DNA of 64,000 bases from Rostratula benghalensis (taxonomy: Eukaryota; Chordata; Aves; Charadriiformes; Rostratulidae). The stretch spans positions 1,882,851-1,946,850 of the forward strand of contig VXAI01000090.1 of assembly GCA_013399305.1 (NCBI GenBank), read 5' to 3'. Shown in pieces: positions 27,501 through 38,079 of this stretch; position 1 is the first letter of the stretch, and each line of letters starts with the position of its first letter. The translations under genes were made by a program, and so were the position numbers. The notes under the pieces were generated by a model that saw nothing but the letters and a program-made list of their open reading frames with translations, did no database searches and was not told where the DNA came from.

Positions 27501-30500
27501 TTAGTAGCATTGTTCTACATCTCTCCATTGCAAGGTGCCTTTGGTTAACCTAATTCTTCCTATGTCTTGCACTCTTCCTTGATTCCTCTCCATTCTTCAC
27601 TCTATGATTCAGTTTTGAAGAGCTTTGCAGGGAGATCCATGCTTCAGCTGTGATTTCTTTAACTGTCATCTAGACTGCTTATTTGGAAGTTTTATGGCAC
27701 TTAAAACTATTTAGGATTTAAATCCTTGTTTTCCAGTGCTGAAAAGCTGTTTAGTATCTTAAATTACCAGCACACGGACAGGATAAACTACTTTGCCATA
27801 CAAGCACACATTTAATGAAAACCTTTATAGTAACATAATTGTAGCAGTAGGGTTGGTAAGTGGTATAGTCTGAAGAGACAAGCAAGGCAAAGTACATGAG
27901 AAGTAAAGACAATTGTAATGCATCAATTGATGTATTCAGATAAAACACAATTTTTTATGCAGTCCTTCAAGTCTGTCTGAAATTGGGTTTGCTTCTTCCA
28001 CCTATATGTATTAATTTAATTTAAAAAAAACTTTTTGCCCTTGCAAGCTTATGTTGTGTATGTCAACCCACCTATTTTTCTTCTTATAGCTGCCCATGGT
28101 GGCATTTTCACAGTGCCCCATATTTTGTCATTTTTAGATCCCAGGAACTTCTTCTGTTGTTCAGAAAAAATGGAAGCCTCTGCAGTCTTCAGCACAGCCA
28201 CGAGGGCTGGGACAATCAACAAAGTCAAAGATTAGTGCTGTGGCAGCTGAAATAAAACAGATTCGGGCAAGAAGGAAAACAGCACGTATGCTAATGGTTG
28301 TCCTCCTGGTTTTTGCACTTTGCTATCTACCAATTAGCATCCTGAATGTCTTGAAAAGGTAAAGTTTATCCCAAAACATAAACACTTAGTAAAGCTTTCT
28401 GTCTAAAAACAATCCTTTGTTATGAGATTCCTCTTATTCTGGCAGATAATTTTGAAGGATGAATTCACTTATTTCATGATAAAGAAATGTAAAGTAAGCG
28501 TAGAGTTGCAAGAAAAAATTTATCTAACCTATTCTTAGTACTGAAACCAAAGGCCAGATTGTAGAACCCTTACTAGTAAGCTTTTTCTCATGAAAATTAT
28601 CTAGCTTATCCCCTCGTTAAGAAGTGTCAGTTACATAGGCTTACATCTTGTTTTCTGTAAACGCAACTGTGGAAGTGCATTTATCTAAAGCAGCAGCTGG
28701 AAGCTGGTGGGAGAGTGTCATGTTGTGGTTTGGCCCCCAGGACTGTGAAATGCTGGGTTCAAACCCACGCCCCATTTGGAGACCTTTGACTAACGCTTTG
28801 GTTTGCTTATGAAGCTCTGCTTTAATTTTTTACCCCTTTCTCTCCTGTTCATTTGACATATAATTGTTTGCACTCTGGTTTTTGTACCGTCTGAGAGACT
28901 AAGGCTTTGATATTGTCAGATCTCATAAGACCTCTGTAATATCAATAAATAAGGACATTAACAGAAGACTTGAATATCCTGGAAAATAAACAGCCTTTTA
29001 TTGGTGCTTGAGGAACATTTCAGGTTGTGAGGAATACTTTCAAGTTGAATATGAAAGCTTAAATACATCCCACTCAATTCTGGCACTTAGGACTAATTTA
29101 AGTACTTTTCATCCTTGAATAGGCAGTGAGGAGAGAAAGAAGGCATTTCAGGCCACCTATGATCTGAATCACAGAGGAACTACACAGGCTTCTTCAACTA
29201 CAGTAGCAGAGTAGGCCTGTACATTTTCATTTCAATGGCACAAGTTAGGTGTAAGAAATCTGGGCAAAACAGACTTCTCTAGCAGGCAGAAGCTGTTACT
29301 GTGACCTCAGGTTTTCAATGAGGTCCGTGCCTTTCTAACTCCAGAACCCCTGTTGACTGGAGAATGTGCCTAGGCTAGGAACCTTAATGACTTGAATGGG
29401 TCAAAAGAAACATCTCTCTTGCCTTTTTTTTGGTTTACCTGACACCAGCTGACTTCACTTAAGAGAAAAGTTATGCATCTGCACCATTGCAATGAAAAGT
29501 ACTGATGGTCTTAGTTGTCCTAAACCACCAAGATGGTAAAATGAGGGATGGGAACTAGACTTTATTTGCCTAAGAAAGCAAGCACTGTTGAAACAGCTTT
29601 TCTGTGATATTGCAAATAGGTCATTGGAGATAAAATTTGGCTGGAATTTGCCAAGTCTTTTTATATGATTTCTAATTTTGCCATCTTTCAGGTGTGGTTC
29701 TTTTTTTCCATAGGGTTTTTGGAATGTTTAATCATGCTGACGACAGAGAAACAGTATACGCCTGGTTCACATTCTCACATTGGCTTGTATATGCAAACAG
29801 TGCAGCCAATCCTATTATTTATAACTTCCTCAGTGGTAAGTTACAGTTACCTAGAATTCAAGTTTGAATGTAATGAGCCATAGCAAATAAGATTAACGAC
29901 TGTCTAACATCAGCGCAGCCCCTCCAGTGGGAGCTAGTTCCTCTTCTTGGAACCAGTTGCCTGATGTATCCCATTACCTTCAGGCTATCTACCTATAACT
30001 AAAGAGTGCCAGGGCCTCAGCTCAAGCACTTTAATTTGTCCAATGCCATTCATTTGGTAGAGAAGTCCCGGGCATGACTTTCATCTGAAACAATTTCCAT
30101 TCCCCTTAATGCTCCCTGGATACCAGCTGGGAGGTAGCACAGGCCAGGTGCTGCCCCAAGCTGGCATTTTGGGTTTTGGAGGCTGTGAGTCTTTAATAAT
30201 ACTTACATGACCAGACTGTGCCAACTAGAGCTAAGGCCAAAGAACCAGCCAGGATGCTGTTTACTTGCTAACACAGATCTGTCTTATTATTTATGTGTCT
30301 TATTTGGCTCTGGACAGCAGAATCAGGTCCTAAACTGGTGATAAGGCAGCCAAATTCAGTCTATTGATCCTCACTACACATTTCCCCAATGCAGGTTTTT
30401 TGTGGTGTGTAGTATGAGGTTGATTTGAAAAATTTACTCTGAGCCCCAAAAGCAGATTAATGTGCTTTGAATCTTCTTTTAAAATATATACAAGATGAAA

Positions 30501-31102
30501 TACAAATTACCCATGTCCTCTCATTTCACATGTCAAGTAATGATTCAGTCATTTAAGCCCATGATTGGCCAATTACTTATTTTTATTAGATATGTTATTA
30601 ATCAACCGACTGTCCATGACCTGATTTCATCAATCATTCTGTCCAGCCAAGAATAATTTAAGTTTCATACTGTACCTCACATATCTTCTTATAAAGGTTA
30701 CATTTTTCCTATCTTTCTCTAAGATATTGAAATTGTGATTTCCGGCTTCTGCATTAGAAGAACATCTGGGTGTTTTTGGTTAATTTTACTCTACATAGCT
30801 GCTTTTTTCTAATCTATAAAGTTTGCTGTAACACTTTTTCTGTACAATTTTTTCATTAGTATTTTTTGTGCTTTACAGGGAAGTTTAGAGAAGAATTTAA
30901 AGCAGCATTTTCTTGTTGCATCTTTGGCGTTCGTAGTCATCATGATGAACGGCTCACCAGAGGTCATGCCAGTACGGAGAGTCGGAAATCCTTGACCACC
31001 CAGATCAGCAATTTTGATAACATTTCAAAACTTTCAGAACACGTTGTATTAACCAACATAAACACCCTTCCAGCAAATGGTACTGCACCTATTACCCACT
31101 AG
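317..31102 (+). CDS. HCRTR2: Orexin/hypocretin receptor type 2, complete, seven coding exons
   Basis: Gq-coupled class A GPCR of the plasma membrane that binds orexin-A and orexin-B and acts in arousal and feeding circuits. The seven exons sum to 1335 nt, giving 444 residues plus stop with every junction in frame; human HCRTR2, from memory, is also 444 residues. Visible hallmarks are: an N-terminal acidic segment with two N-glycosylation sequons (NWT, NET); GNVL at the end of TM1; SLAD in TM2; Gln136 (3.32, ligand pocket) closing exon 2; DRW in place of DRY at residues 153-155; the CYLPISILNVLKR stretch in TM6; NPIIY in TM7; and a Cys-Cys pair in FSCCIFG, likely palmitoylated. The C-terminal tail is Ser/Thr rich. 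Relative to human, the N-terminus is two residues longer and the C-terminus two shorter. No frameshift or internal stop is seen. GFRAL follows on the same strand, as in human. The identification rests on near-identity to the known family across all exons. Confidence 0.98.
546..13596 (+). other. HCRTR2: HCRTR2 intron 1
   Basis: A 13-kb intron with a GTGAGT donor and an acceptor ending GATTCAG. The first 700 bases belong to the CpG island and include a TCCG microsatellite. The rest is AT-rich single-copy-looking DNA with homopolymer T and A runs (1347-1360, 9060-9074, 12121-12139). No exon, RNA gene or CR1 element could be supported here; the open frames seen are short and uninformative. Confidence 0.9.
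839..863 (+). repeat. TCCG/CGTC tetranucleotide microsatellite
   Basis: About six tandem copies of a TCCG unit just inside intron 1 of HCRTR2, within the CpG island. It is a CpG-containing short tandem repeat. Confidence 0.85.
13597..13775 (+). CDS. HCRTR2: HCRTR2 coding exon 2 (end of TM1 to TM3 start)
   Basis: The acceptor is TTCCCGATTCAG|TTTGC; the leading TT completes a Val codon with the last G of exon 1. It encodes VCIAVWKNHHMRTV, then TM2 with SLAD, the first extracellular loop, and CKVIPYLQ leading into TM3. It ends after CAG (Gln136, position 3.32) at a GTATT donor, phase 0. This is the same boundary as in the mammalian gene. Confidence 0.97.
13776..15443 (+). other. HCRTR2: HCRTR2 intron 2, carrying one CR1 element
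   Basis: An intron of 1.67 kb between phase 0 junctions. Apart from a CR1 3' fragment near 14127-14306 it shows only AT-rich sequence with short T runs (14945-14961). No other feature is seen. Confidence 0.9.
14127..14306 (+). mobile_element. CR1 LINE 3'-end fragment
   Basis: Truncated non-LTR retrotransposon tail in + orientation. The diagnostic avian CR1 3' text is present: GGAACAGGTTGCTCAGAGAA, then GGTGTTCAAGGCCAGATTGG, then CCTTTCCAACCCAAACCATT, ending in an ATTCTATG-like terminal repeat (TGATTCTATGACTCT). No open reading frame remains, so it is a dead 5'-truncated copy inside HCRTR2 intron 2. Confidence 0.93.
15444..15687 (+). CDS. HCRTR2: HCRTR2 coding exon 3 (TM3 to second extracellular loop)
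   Basis: The acceptor is TTTTCTTTAG|ACAG. It encodes TVSVSVSVLTLSCIALDRWY with the orexin-receptor DRW motif, the second intracellular loop, TM4 (IIIIWIVSCIIMIPQ) and much of the second extracellular loop, ending CDEHWGG-type sequence. The donor G|GTGAG at 15688 leaves phase 1. Confidence 0.97.
15688..22952 (+). other. HCRTR2: HCRTR2 intron 3
   Basis: An intron of 7.3 kb. It holds a short AT/CA repeat (about 18042-18067), AT-rich stretches and a directly repeated 17-base unit at about 22706-22739. No additional exon, CR1 element or RNA gene could be supported. Confidence 0.88.
22953..23068 (+). CDS. HCRTR2: HCRTR2 coding exon 4 (TM5)
   Basis: The acceptor is TCTCTTTCCAG|CCGAAG. The junction codon GCC encodes Ala where the human receptor, from memory, has Gly. 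It encodes VYPKMYHTCFFLVTYMAP and TM5, ending IFRKLWCRQ at a strong CAG|GTAAGT donor, phase 0. Confidence 0.97.
23069..28137 (+). other. HCRTR2: HCRTR2 intron 4
   Basis: An intron of 5.1 kb, AT-rich, with simple T runs (23683-23703, 26079-26112) and a short AT repeat (24268-24281). I see no other gene or recognisable mobile element. Confidence 0.88.
28138..28358 (+). CDS. HCRTR2: HCRTR2 coding exon 5 (third intracellular loop and TM6)
   Basis: The acceptor is GTCATTTTTAG|ATCCC. It encodes IPGTSSVVQKKWKPL, a variable Gln/Ser/Pro-rich loop, then AAEIKQIRARRKTARMLM at the base of TM6 and CYLPISILNVLK. It ends AAA AG|GTAAAG, phase 2. The basic segment before TM6 is the expected G-protein contact region. 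Confidence 0.97.
28359..29713 (+). other. HCRTR2: HCRTR2 intron 5
   Basis: An intron of 1.36 kb. No clear repeat is found. A segment near 28719 begins like some avian endogenous-retrovirus LTR ends but is too short to call. Confidence 0.88.
29714..29835 (+). CDS. HCRTR2: HCRTR2 coding exon 6 (TM7)
   Basis: The acceptor is TTTTCCATAG|GGTTTTTGG. It encodes VFGMFNHADDRETVYAWF, then TM7 with His7.39 in FSHWLVYANSAANPIIY (NPxxY motif). It ends FLS G|GTAAG, phase 1. The loop HADDRE is HTEDRE in human, from memory. Confidence 0.97.
29836..30878 (+). other. HCRTR2: HCRTR2 intron 6
   Basis: A single intron of about 1.04 kb separating the TM7 exon from the C-terminal tail exon. No repeat or other feature is seen. 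Confidence 0.88.
30879..31102 (+). CDS. HCRTR2: HCRTR2 coding exon 7 (C-terminal tail and stop)
   Basis: The acceptor is GTGCTTTACAG|GGAAG. It encodes GKFREEFKAAFSCC (helix 8 and the likely palmitoylation site), a His/Asp-containing variable patch, then the conserved STESRKSLTTQISNFDNISK segment rich in phosphorylatable residues. The frame stops at TAG 31100-31102. Confidence 0.97.
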
Positions 31103-31391
31103 TTGTATACTTGTCTTCTGATGCTGTGGAAGTAAAATTTAAGTGTGCATAAACCAATATTTGAACCTGAGTACAATGTATTGAGGGAAGGGTGTTTACA
31201 ATTAAGAACTGACTGTATGAAAAATAACTTACAAGAAATATTTTACAGAATACACTACAGCTTTGGTTATATATGGATTAAACAATTTATTCTCATTTAT
31301 TTCAAAAGTTGAGTTGTAGTTGGGGAGGAGATAAAGTAACGGTATTTTACATAAATATTTTCTTTGTGTCCCTGCTGTCTTTGGACTCCCA

Positions 31392-31397
31392 AATAAA
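31392..31397 (+). promoter_or_regulatory. HCRTR2: Candidate HCRTR2 polyadenylation signal (AATAAA)
   Basis: First canonical hexamer after the stop codon, 290 nt downstream. A second canonical copy lies at 32086-32091. Use cannot be judged without transcript data. Confidence 0.4.
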
Positions 31398-32085
31398 TAA
31401 GGAACAGGTATCTGAAAATATGAAAATAATTTTCCTTGGAGTTGCAATATATTTATAAACATCTATATTCTACTCAAAGCTAATTCTCTGAAGTTGTGAT
31501 CTATTTTATAGCCAACATTATAGCCCAAATTTGGTGTACATATTGAAGTATGTTAATGTCTTTGATTATTTCAAATGATCTGCTTATCATGCATTCTGAT
31601 GTGAGTTGGACTGATCAAATAAGAAATTCAGTTAAATTTCTTTTCTCACATTTTTCCTGTTGAGTGGATTACTGTGCGTATTCAGGAGCAGCTGGGAAGC
31701 CACTCTTGACTTTCTTGCAATACCAGCTGATAAACAAATGAACACAGTCTGAAATGACAAGCAGAAGTTGTTCAAGCTTTCCCAGCTCTGGGTAAACAAT
31801 GAAATGATTGTGGAATTCCTTAGCTTTGTGTGTAGGTGGAGAATTACTTATAATTTATTTTTTTATATTTCTCATTACATTATATGTTATATCCCAGCAG
31901 GACTTTGCAAGGGACTGCAAGTACAGGGTTCATCCCTCCTGTCCTAGGGATGTGAACATTGGTTGTCTAGAAGTTATCTCAGACACTATATGCTAGGACT
32001 AGATAAGCCATATATTGTTGACAGAGAAATTGTTATCTCCAGGGACAGCTAATCTGTTCCTAAAACATAAATCTAAAATGAATTA

Positions 32086-32091
32086 AATAAA
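32086..32091 (+). promoter_or_regulatory. HCRTR2: Second candidate HCRTR2 polyadenylation signal (AATAAA)
   Basis: Canonical hexamer 984 nt after the stop codon, within AT-rich sequence. It is an alternative to the site at 31392. Confidence 0.35.
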
Positions 32092-32299
32092 TTACTTATG
32101 AAGAGGTCTGTTCTTTTCATGAGGGCTTTTTTCATGAATTCAGCTTGGTTTTCTTCAGTAGTGTTGCCATTCCTCTTTGTATGGCACAGGCAAGGTTACA
32201 TCTATGAGCCCAGATGACAATGGGGCCATTGATGACATTCAACTCTGTATCAACTATTTGTCATCATTCTCTTCTCCCTCCCTGCCTGTCATTTTCTCA

Positions 32300-32368
32300 T
32301 GGCAGGGAGGTTGGACTAGGTAGGATAGTCTTTAAAGATCTCTTTCAACTCCAACTATTCTATGATTG
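32300..32368 (+). mobile_element. Short CR1 LINE 3' tail
   Basis: The text GGCAGGGAGGTTGGACTAGG, then AAAGATCTCTTTCAACTCCA and a single ATTCTATGATTG end, matches the terminal part of avian CR1 in + orientation. Only about 70 bases remain. Confidence 0.85.
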
Positions 32369-33097
32369 ACCTGTATGCAGGAAGCTGTAGTGCTCTGCTG
32401 GTCACAGTGGCATCTGGATAAGGAACCACTGGGCAATTTACCAAATAATGTGTATGAAGTAAGTAGTAGAACATATTAGAAATGCTTAAACATAAGAAAA
32501 TCAAGGTTTATGCATTAGAAATCCCCTGCAACTTCAGTCAAGAAGTCTTGACTTTAAATAGTGAAGTGCAATTCGGAACTTTTTCTAGCAGAAGATTTTG
32601 TTAATAGATCATCATCAACAAAGTGTTCAGAGATTGGCAGTCACATGACAAGCCAGTCAGATACCTGATACAACCAGTAAAACAACCTTAAAATTCTTTT
32701 TTTATGTCACAGGTATCCCAGCTACACTCAGTCCATTGACACCAGTGGAACTACACCTCCACATACCAGGGATGAACATGACTTCAAATTTAGATGAAGC
32801 TGTGAGGATTTCTGCAGAAGACACTGGCAACACAGAGAATGTAGAGTGGGACAAATTTGTCCCTAGCATAACTAAACTTACCTCGATGGAGTTACAGCAA
32901 GGATGACTTTGGCTCAATATGTGTAAGACCACTAGATAACAGCACATGTGTTTAGCTGTGTTACAGACTACAACAAATCGACAAAGGGATTCCTTCAAAA
33001 CAACTGCCTCTCCTATTTCTTCTCAGTCTTACAGAAACCTACTTACCTCAGTCTGAGCTAAAGAACATGTCTTTACAAGTCTTTTTAAAGATCTGAT

Positions 33098-33116
33098 TGT
33101 AAATACTTTGTAAATA
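33098..33116 (+). promoter_or_regulatory. HCRTR2: Tandem Pumilio-type motifs (TGTAAATA x2)
   Basis: TGTAAATA occurs at 33098-33105 and 33109-33116, both perfect matches to the Pumilio consensus UGUANAUA. They are followed within 20 bases by AU-rich text containing ATTTATTTTTA. If transcribed as the distal HCRTR2 3' UTR this would be a mRNA stability or translation control site. Function is inferred only. Confidence 0.4.
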
Positions 33117-33200
33117 CTGTAGATATTTATTTTTATATATTTTAGATGCTGTGGAATGTTCTAAAATGTATAATATAAAGAACTCTAAGTATTTAAAAGA

Positions 33201-36200
33201 AGTCTCAAACATCATTTATTTACATCTTCTTTCTATAAATGAGTGATTTATTTACAAGGAATGCTTACTTATGCACTAGTAATATTCTAGAATTACTTTC
33301 CACTTCTTTTTCTGCTTGTTCGCCCATAGTAAATTCTATGTTATTTATAGAACTTTCACTTCAGTTGATTTGGGGAGATTCCAGGTTACTTTTCTAAGAA
33401 CAAACATGCTTCTAAGACATGAACTCAAAGTTCTGTTAGTCACAAATATTTTCATAAAATTACAGCCAATTATTTTTTTTTTTCTTCAGACTCGAGTGCC
33501 TAAAAAGTAACTACTTAAAACTTATGTGGTGTTCAAAGGTGCTATAAACTCAAAATTCCTACTCAGGCCAATAGGAATAACAAGTGTCAGCACCACCGAA
33601 GGACAAGACATTTTAACTTTGGTAGATCATTGCAGTCCATAATGCCTGCAAGTGTTGCTCCAAAAGATCTCTGAGGATCTGTAAAATAGAAAGCATTCGT
33701 TATCATGCTTGATTTCACAATTTCTCTCTCAGCTGCCATTTAATACTAATGATACAAACAATTGGCAGATTTATATGCCAAGAAAGTGTTGACTTTCCAA
33801 CAACTAAAATAAAATGTTTCTCTGCAAATTACAGCAGTGATATCTCATTGGGCTGGTAGATAAAGTACTCATCCATTTTTCATTTATGGGAAATACTCAC
33901 TGGCCTGGGGCTTCCTTAGGGTGTATTGTAAATTTTCTTCTTAAAAAACAAGGTGGTGCATCATTCGAGACTTATTCTGCTAGGGAAACATGGCCTATTG
34001 GTTAGAAAGATGCTAACCTACAAAACCCTGAGCTGCAAACTCCTTGTGGCACTGTTCTTGCATTTCAGTTCAGATTTTTCAAAAGAAAAGGTAACAGAGT
34101 AGGGGGGGACTTGTTTTTCAGCAAAAAAGCATTTGACATCAAAAGAAGACATTTTCACACATTCAAATGTTTCTGAAAAGCCAATTATAAATAGATGAGG
34201 TGTTATTTGATTAACATATAAATAAATTTACTAGGTCTTACTTGGACCTCATACCATGTGATGTACTGTCTATCATGACAGCTATACTTTTATGAAGTGT
34301 TTAATCACTTCATGCTTTAGCCTTCCCCAACAGCTGTTTTACTTGATATTGTTGCAATTCTTCTAGTTCACAAAAGTGAGAGGGGGAAAAAATGCATTTC
34401 TTTGTATATTAAAGTTTACTTTTTATAAAAAAAGGGAATATACTTTTTCTATTAAAAAAAAAAAAAAAAAGAGATAGAAATGCCTAATTGGAAAGAATGT
34501 TAAAACATCAAATAAAATCATAGGAATTTCTATATTCCTATGTGTAAGCTTAATTTTTCAGTATAGCTATTATGTCATTGTTATTTCAAGAAATTATTTT
34601 ACTTTGTCTCTTTTAAGAAAAGAAACCCCAAATAACTGTGGAAAGAACAGCAGGATTTTATTTCATAGCTATTGCAATTCCTTTGCCACTAGAAGGTTAT
34701 TTTTGGTTTTCAGCCACAGAAAATGTGTTTTTTCTAAACTGTGAAACAAGATACAATTTTTCTATATCATTTGAAATGGTCAAACAGCTGCTGAATTAAA
34801 ATCTCGTAGAAATGGGAGAATGAAGTTTGAAAAGTGTTCTAATTTTTTCTTTTGTTTTGATGTAAGTAAAGAAACAATTAAAAAAATAAAAACTAGTATG
34901 GTAATCTACCTGCAAAATAATTATCAGCAATCATTTAATTGTGCCATAAAATATTGCCTCAGCTCACTGCAGAAAAAAGTCAGTTATGTCAAAATTTTGC
35001 AAACATAAGCCTTCATTTCAGAAAATGTATTTTTAGCTTTTCCTGGAAGAGAGAATGACAATGCAGAAAATAAATGGTTGTCTAAGAAAACGTTGTGAGT
35101 ATAAAAAGGGAGTATGTATACTTTTCAAACACAAAAGGTCACTGGTGGCTGTGGGAGACCAGTTAAATTATCACGCCATATAAGGTGTGTTGCCCAGATT
35201 CCTGTGAGATGAACAGGGAGGAAAAGAGTACAATGTTTCTAACTTAGGCCAGCTAACAAAGAACTAAAATAACAATGCTAGTGGTGCTCATGGAAAAGCC
35301 ATAAGTAGCATCTTTCTAAATGGGGGCTGAATACTGCTTGCCAACACAAATTTTCTTTTTATTGCTACTTTAATGTCAATGGGATAAATTGTGTTCGTTA
35401 TTCTGAGATAAGAACAGCAGTAAAGGTCATTGGCAATTTTTGCCTCCTGCAGGTCTCCTGTGACAGGCTAGAAATGGAGGTTCTGTCCTTAATTTTCTGC
35501 TTTGTAAGACATTGCTTATCTTTTCTTCTCTTTGATGTCTTGTCTTATTTTCACTTAGATTCCCAATTAAAATATTCCAGTGTCCTAAGAATTTCTTTTT
35601 TAGGTGTAATTTTAATTTAACAGTACTTTTTATGCGGGGAATGTAAGTAAAAGATGCAACATTCATTGACAAATAAATGAGGTTTTCTCTGGCCAGATTT
35701 TTGTTGAGTAAATAGCATATCTTTCAGACTCAAGTGATATAATCAGAGCTTATCAAAGAGTTAAAATTCTAAAGACAGGTAAAAAGCGTTAACTAAATTT
35801 TGCCAGAGAATGTGGTAATCAAGATACAGATTGATTAGATACCGTTATGAATCTAAACATTTGGTTATTTTTATGAAAAGTTTTTTCATTAAAAAATGTG
35901 GGGGTTTTTGAAACAAAGGTGCATTTATTCATATGTACTTACTTCTTTCATTTTACAAAATTTGAGAAATACCTACACATTTTCTTCTTTAGCTCAGATA
36001 TGTTTTTTGGGACCATTGCATCAGAAAACCTTCATAGGCATTTAAAAAATCTGTTGATTACCTGTATAAAGTAGTGGTGAGATTTTTGTCAGTTCTATGA
36101 CCTTTTATTACAGAAAGATCCAAATAATTGGATACACTCAAAATATCATCCAGCTGATTTTATTTTTGAGTGAAAACAATCACTGGGAGTTTTCAGTAAA

Positions 36201-38079
36201 GATAAACCCAATAGTGAGCAGTGGCTATTAATGGAGATAGAAATAGCCATGAAGACAAGGTAAAATTTTATGAGCAATATAGAATTTAATGCCTTTTGCA
36301 TGTGTCATAAATTCAAGCATCTTAAAGTAACTTTGGGGCTTCTTATCCATCAAAAAGAGACAAGAGAGGAATGAGCAATTCTTATCCAGTCTATAAACAC
36401 TGAAAATAACCTGAAAACTAAGCTTTAATTGGGTTTTGTTACCTCTAGCTGCTTTGGTATTCTGGAGTTTCCACTAGAAAACTCTGGAGCATAGACATGC
36501 CATTATTTATGCTTGGTCATAGCACCATTAGACATAGAGTTTATATCACAATGTATTTGTTCCTGAAGATATAAATTGTTGTTACACCATCATCCTGGTA
36601 CTTTGTCCTTTAACATATATAAATTGTTGTGACACCATCATCCTGGTACTTTGTCCTTCAACATATTTTACAGTCTAATATCCTGACTTTTTTCTCCTTT
36701 CCTATTGTAGATGTAGTGATAAGCTTTTGCCCTGCAATCACAATGACTGCAAGATAATTTGTGCCCTCTCCACTTCCAAAAAAGGATTTTTAATTATTTA
36801 TTTTCCCCCTTTTCTTCTGGAATGCATAGAGAGCACCATCTAATTCTCTGATATTATCAAAATTGATGGACGTCATTATCTGGAGAAAGCTTTATAAGAA
36901 GGAGAGTACTCTAAACATTAACTTAACTCAGCCCTTGCTCTAAGATGCATCACAATGTACTGCTGCATATTACAAGGCAAATTTAGCCTTCCAACTTACA
37001 ATTTGTCGCACCGCTAAAATTATGATATTAATTTCTCAGGCTATTCCTTTTACCTGACAATAAGGCTCTTTTTTTTTTCCTGACTGTTGGATATAAAGGA
37101 TGAAATAGTATTTTAATTTTTTTGACCACACTTTCCAAAAAACACAGGAAGACAAGTATTTAGCAATGTTGGAATTAAGAGTTTAAAGAAAGTAATAAAT
37201 TAACTAAGTTAAAATTTGAGTTAAAGAAAAAAAAAATGTGTTCAAGATTGAATTTTCCTGCCCTAAACAAACAATAAGAAAAATCTGGACTTGACTCAAG
37301 TTTTGCTTTGCCAGTAAGGGTCAGGATTTCACATACTATCTCTCTATCTCAGCTAGCTGGAAGTTTTATAACTTTTTGTTTTAAGTATTCACGGACCAAG
37401 CCCAATTAAAAATGTTCTGTATGGGATAAGTGATTTGTGAAAACAAGAGTCACAAGTGGCATGGAGAAATCAGTATGTATCTGTGTTTCCTCCTTCCAGT
37501 GTAGAAGCAAAGAGTGTCCATTGAAGCCAGCAAGCATATAATTGTATGCTTCATGGGTTGTGTGGGGTTTTTTTGTTGTTTGTTGGTTTGTGTTTTTTTT
37601 TTTTTTTAATATACAAGTCAGCTTGGCAAATTGGTTTTTTAGTGTATTTTAGTGAAACTCCTGAAGTTAGACCCATAGTCCAGTAAGGGTCTAGATTACA
37701 GATAAGTTATTTGTTCCTCTGGTCTGCTGTCTAATGGGCTCCATAGCTCCTTTCTCCTTAACAGATCAGAATCCTATTTCACTTCTGAAATGAAAGCAAA
37801 CAAATGCACTTCTAAAAGGTAAAAGTGCTTACAGAAGGTGATCAGACATAGCAACAGGCATTTTCCAGAGAGACTATAGGCACCAGCCAAAGGCTTGCTC
37901 TGTTGGTTTCTCTGGAAATCAAGTGGGAACTGAATGCAGAGGGAGCACCAGATCCCACGAAAAATGCCAAAGAACCACGTCACATGCAGACAACAGTCCA
38001 GCTTAGCAGTTATGGCGAACTGAGAAATGTGAGCAAAGGGTGCATATGCAGCAACGGCAGCAGAGGCAGCCCACGGGGG
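33201..38079. other. Intergenic region between HCRTR2 and GFRAL
   Basis: About 4.9 kb of AT-rich DNA. It holds an A17 run at 34454-34470, a 48-bp tandem duplication at 36569-36664 and T-rich runs near 37566-37608. Open frames are short and show no family resemblance. No RNA gene or recognised transposon was found. Confidence 0.8.
36569..36664. repeat. 48-bp tandem duplication, two copies
   Basis: Two adjacent units (36569-36616, 36617-36664), each containing ATAAATTGTTG, ACACCATCATCCTGGTACTT and TGTCCTT. They differ at only a few positions, for example GTTACACC versus GTGACACC and TTTAACAT versus TTCAACAT. The near-identity indicates a recent duplication. Confidence 0.92.

Larger units (their letters stand above)
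31103..33200 (+). other. HCRTR2: HCRTR2 3' untranslated and downstream region
   Basis: AT-rich sequence following the stop. AATAAA occurs at 31392-31397 and 32086-32091, so short and medium 3' UTRs are possible. A short CR1 tail lies at about 32300-32368. A later block (about 32700-33190) ends in AU-rich text with two TGTAAATA octamers and ATTTA pentamers, typical of regulated 3' UTRs. Whether the HCRTR2 transcript extends this far is inference. Confidence 0.55.

Noticed and set aside
28715..28800. Text resembling the start of an avian endogenous retrovirus LTR (TGTTGTGGTTTGGCCCCC)
   Set aside because: Only a short match; no second LTR end, target duplication or internal sequence could be found.
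32702..32998. 98-codon minus-strand frame downstream of HCRTR2
   Set aside because: It is antisense to the likely distal 3' UTR, lacks a domain and is Ser/Val/Leu-rich without supporting features.
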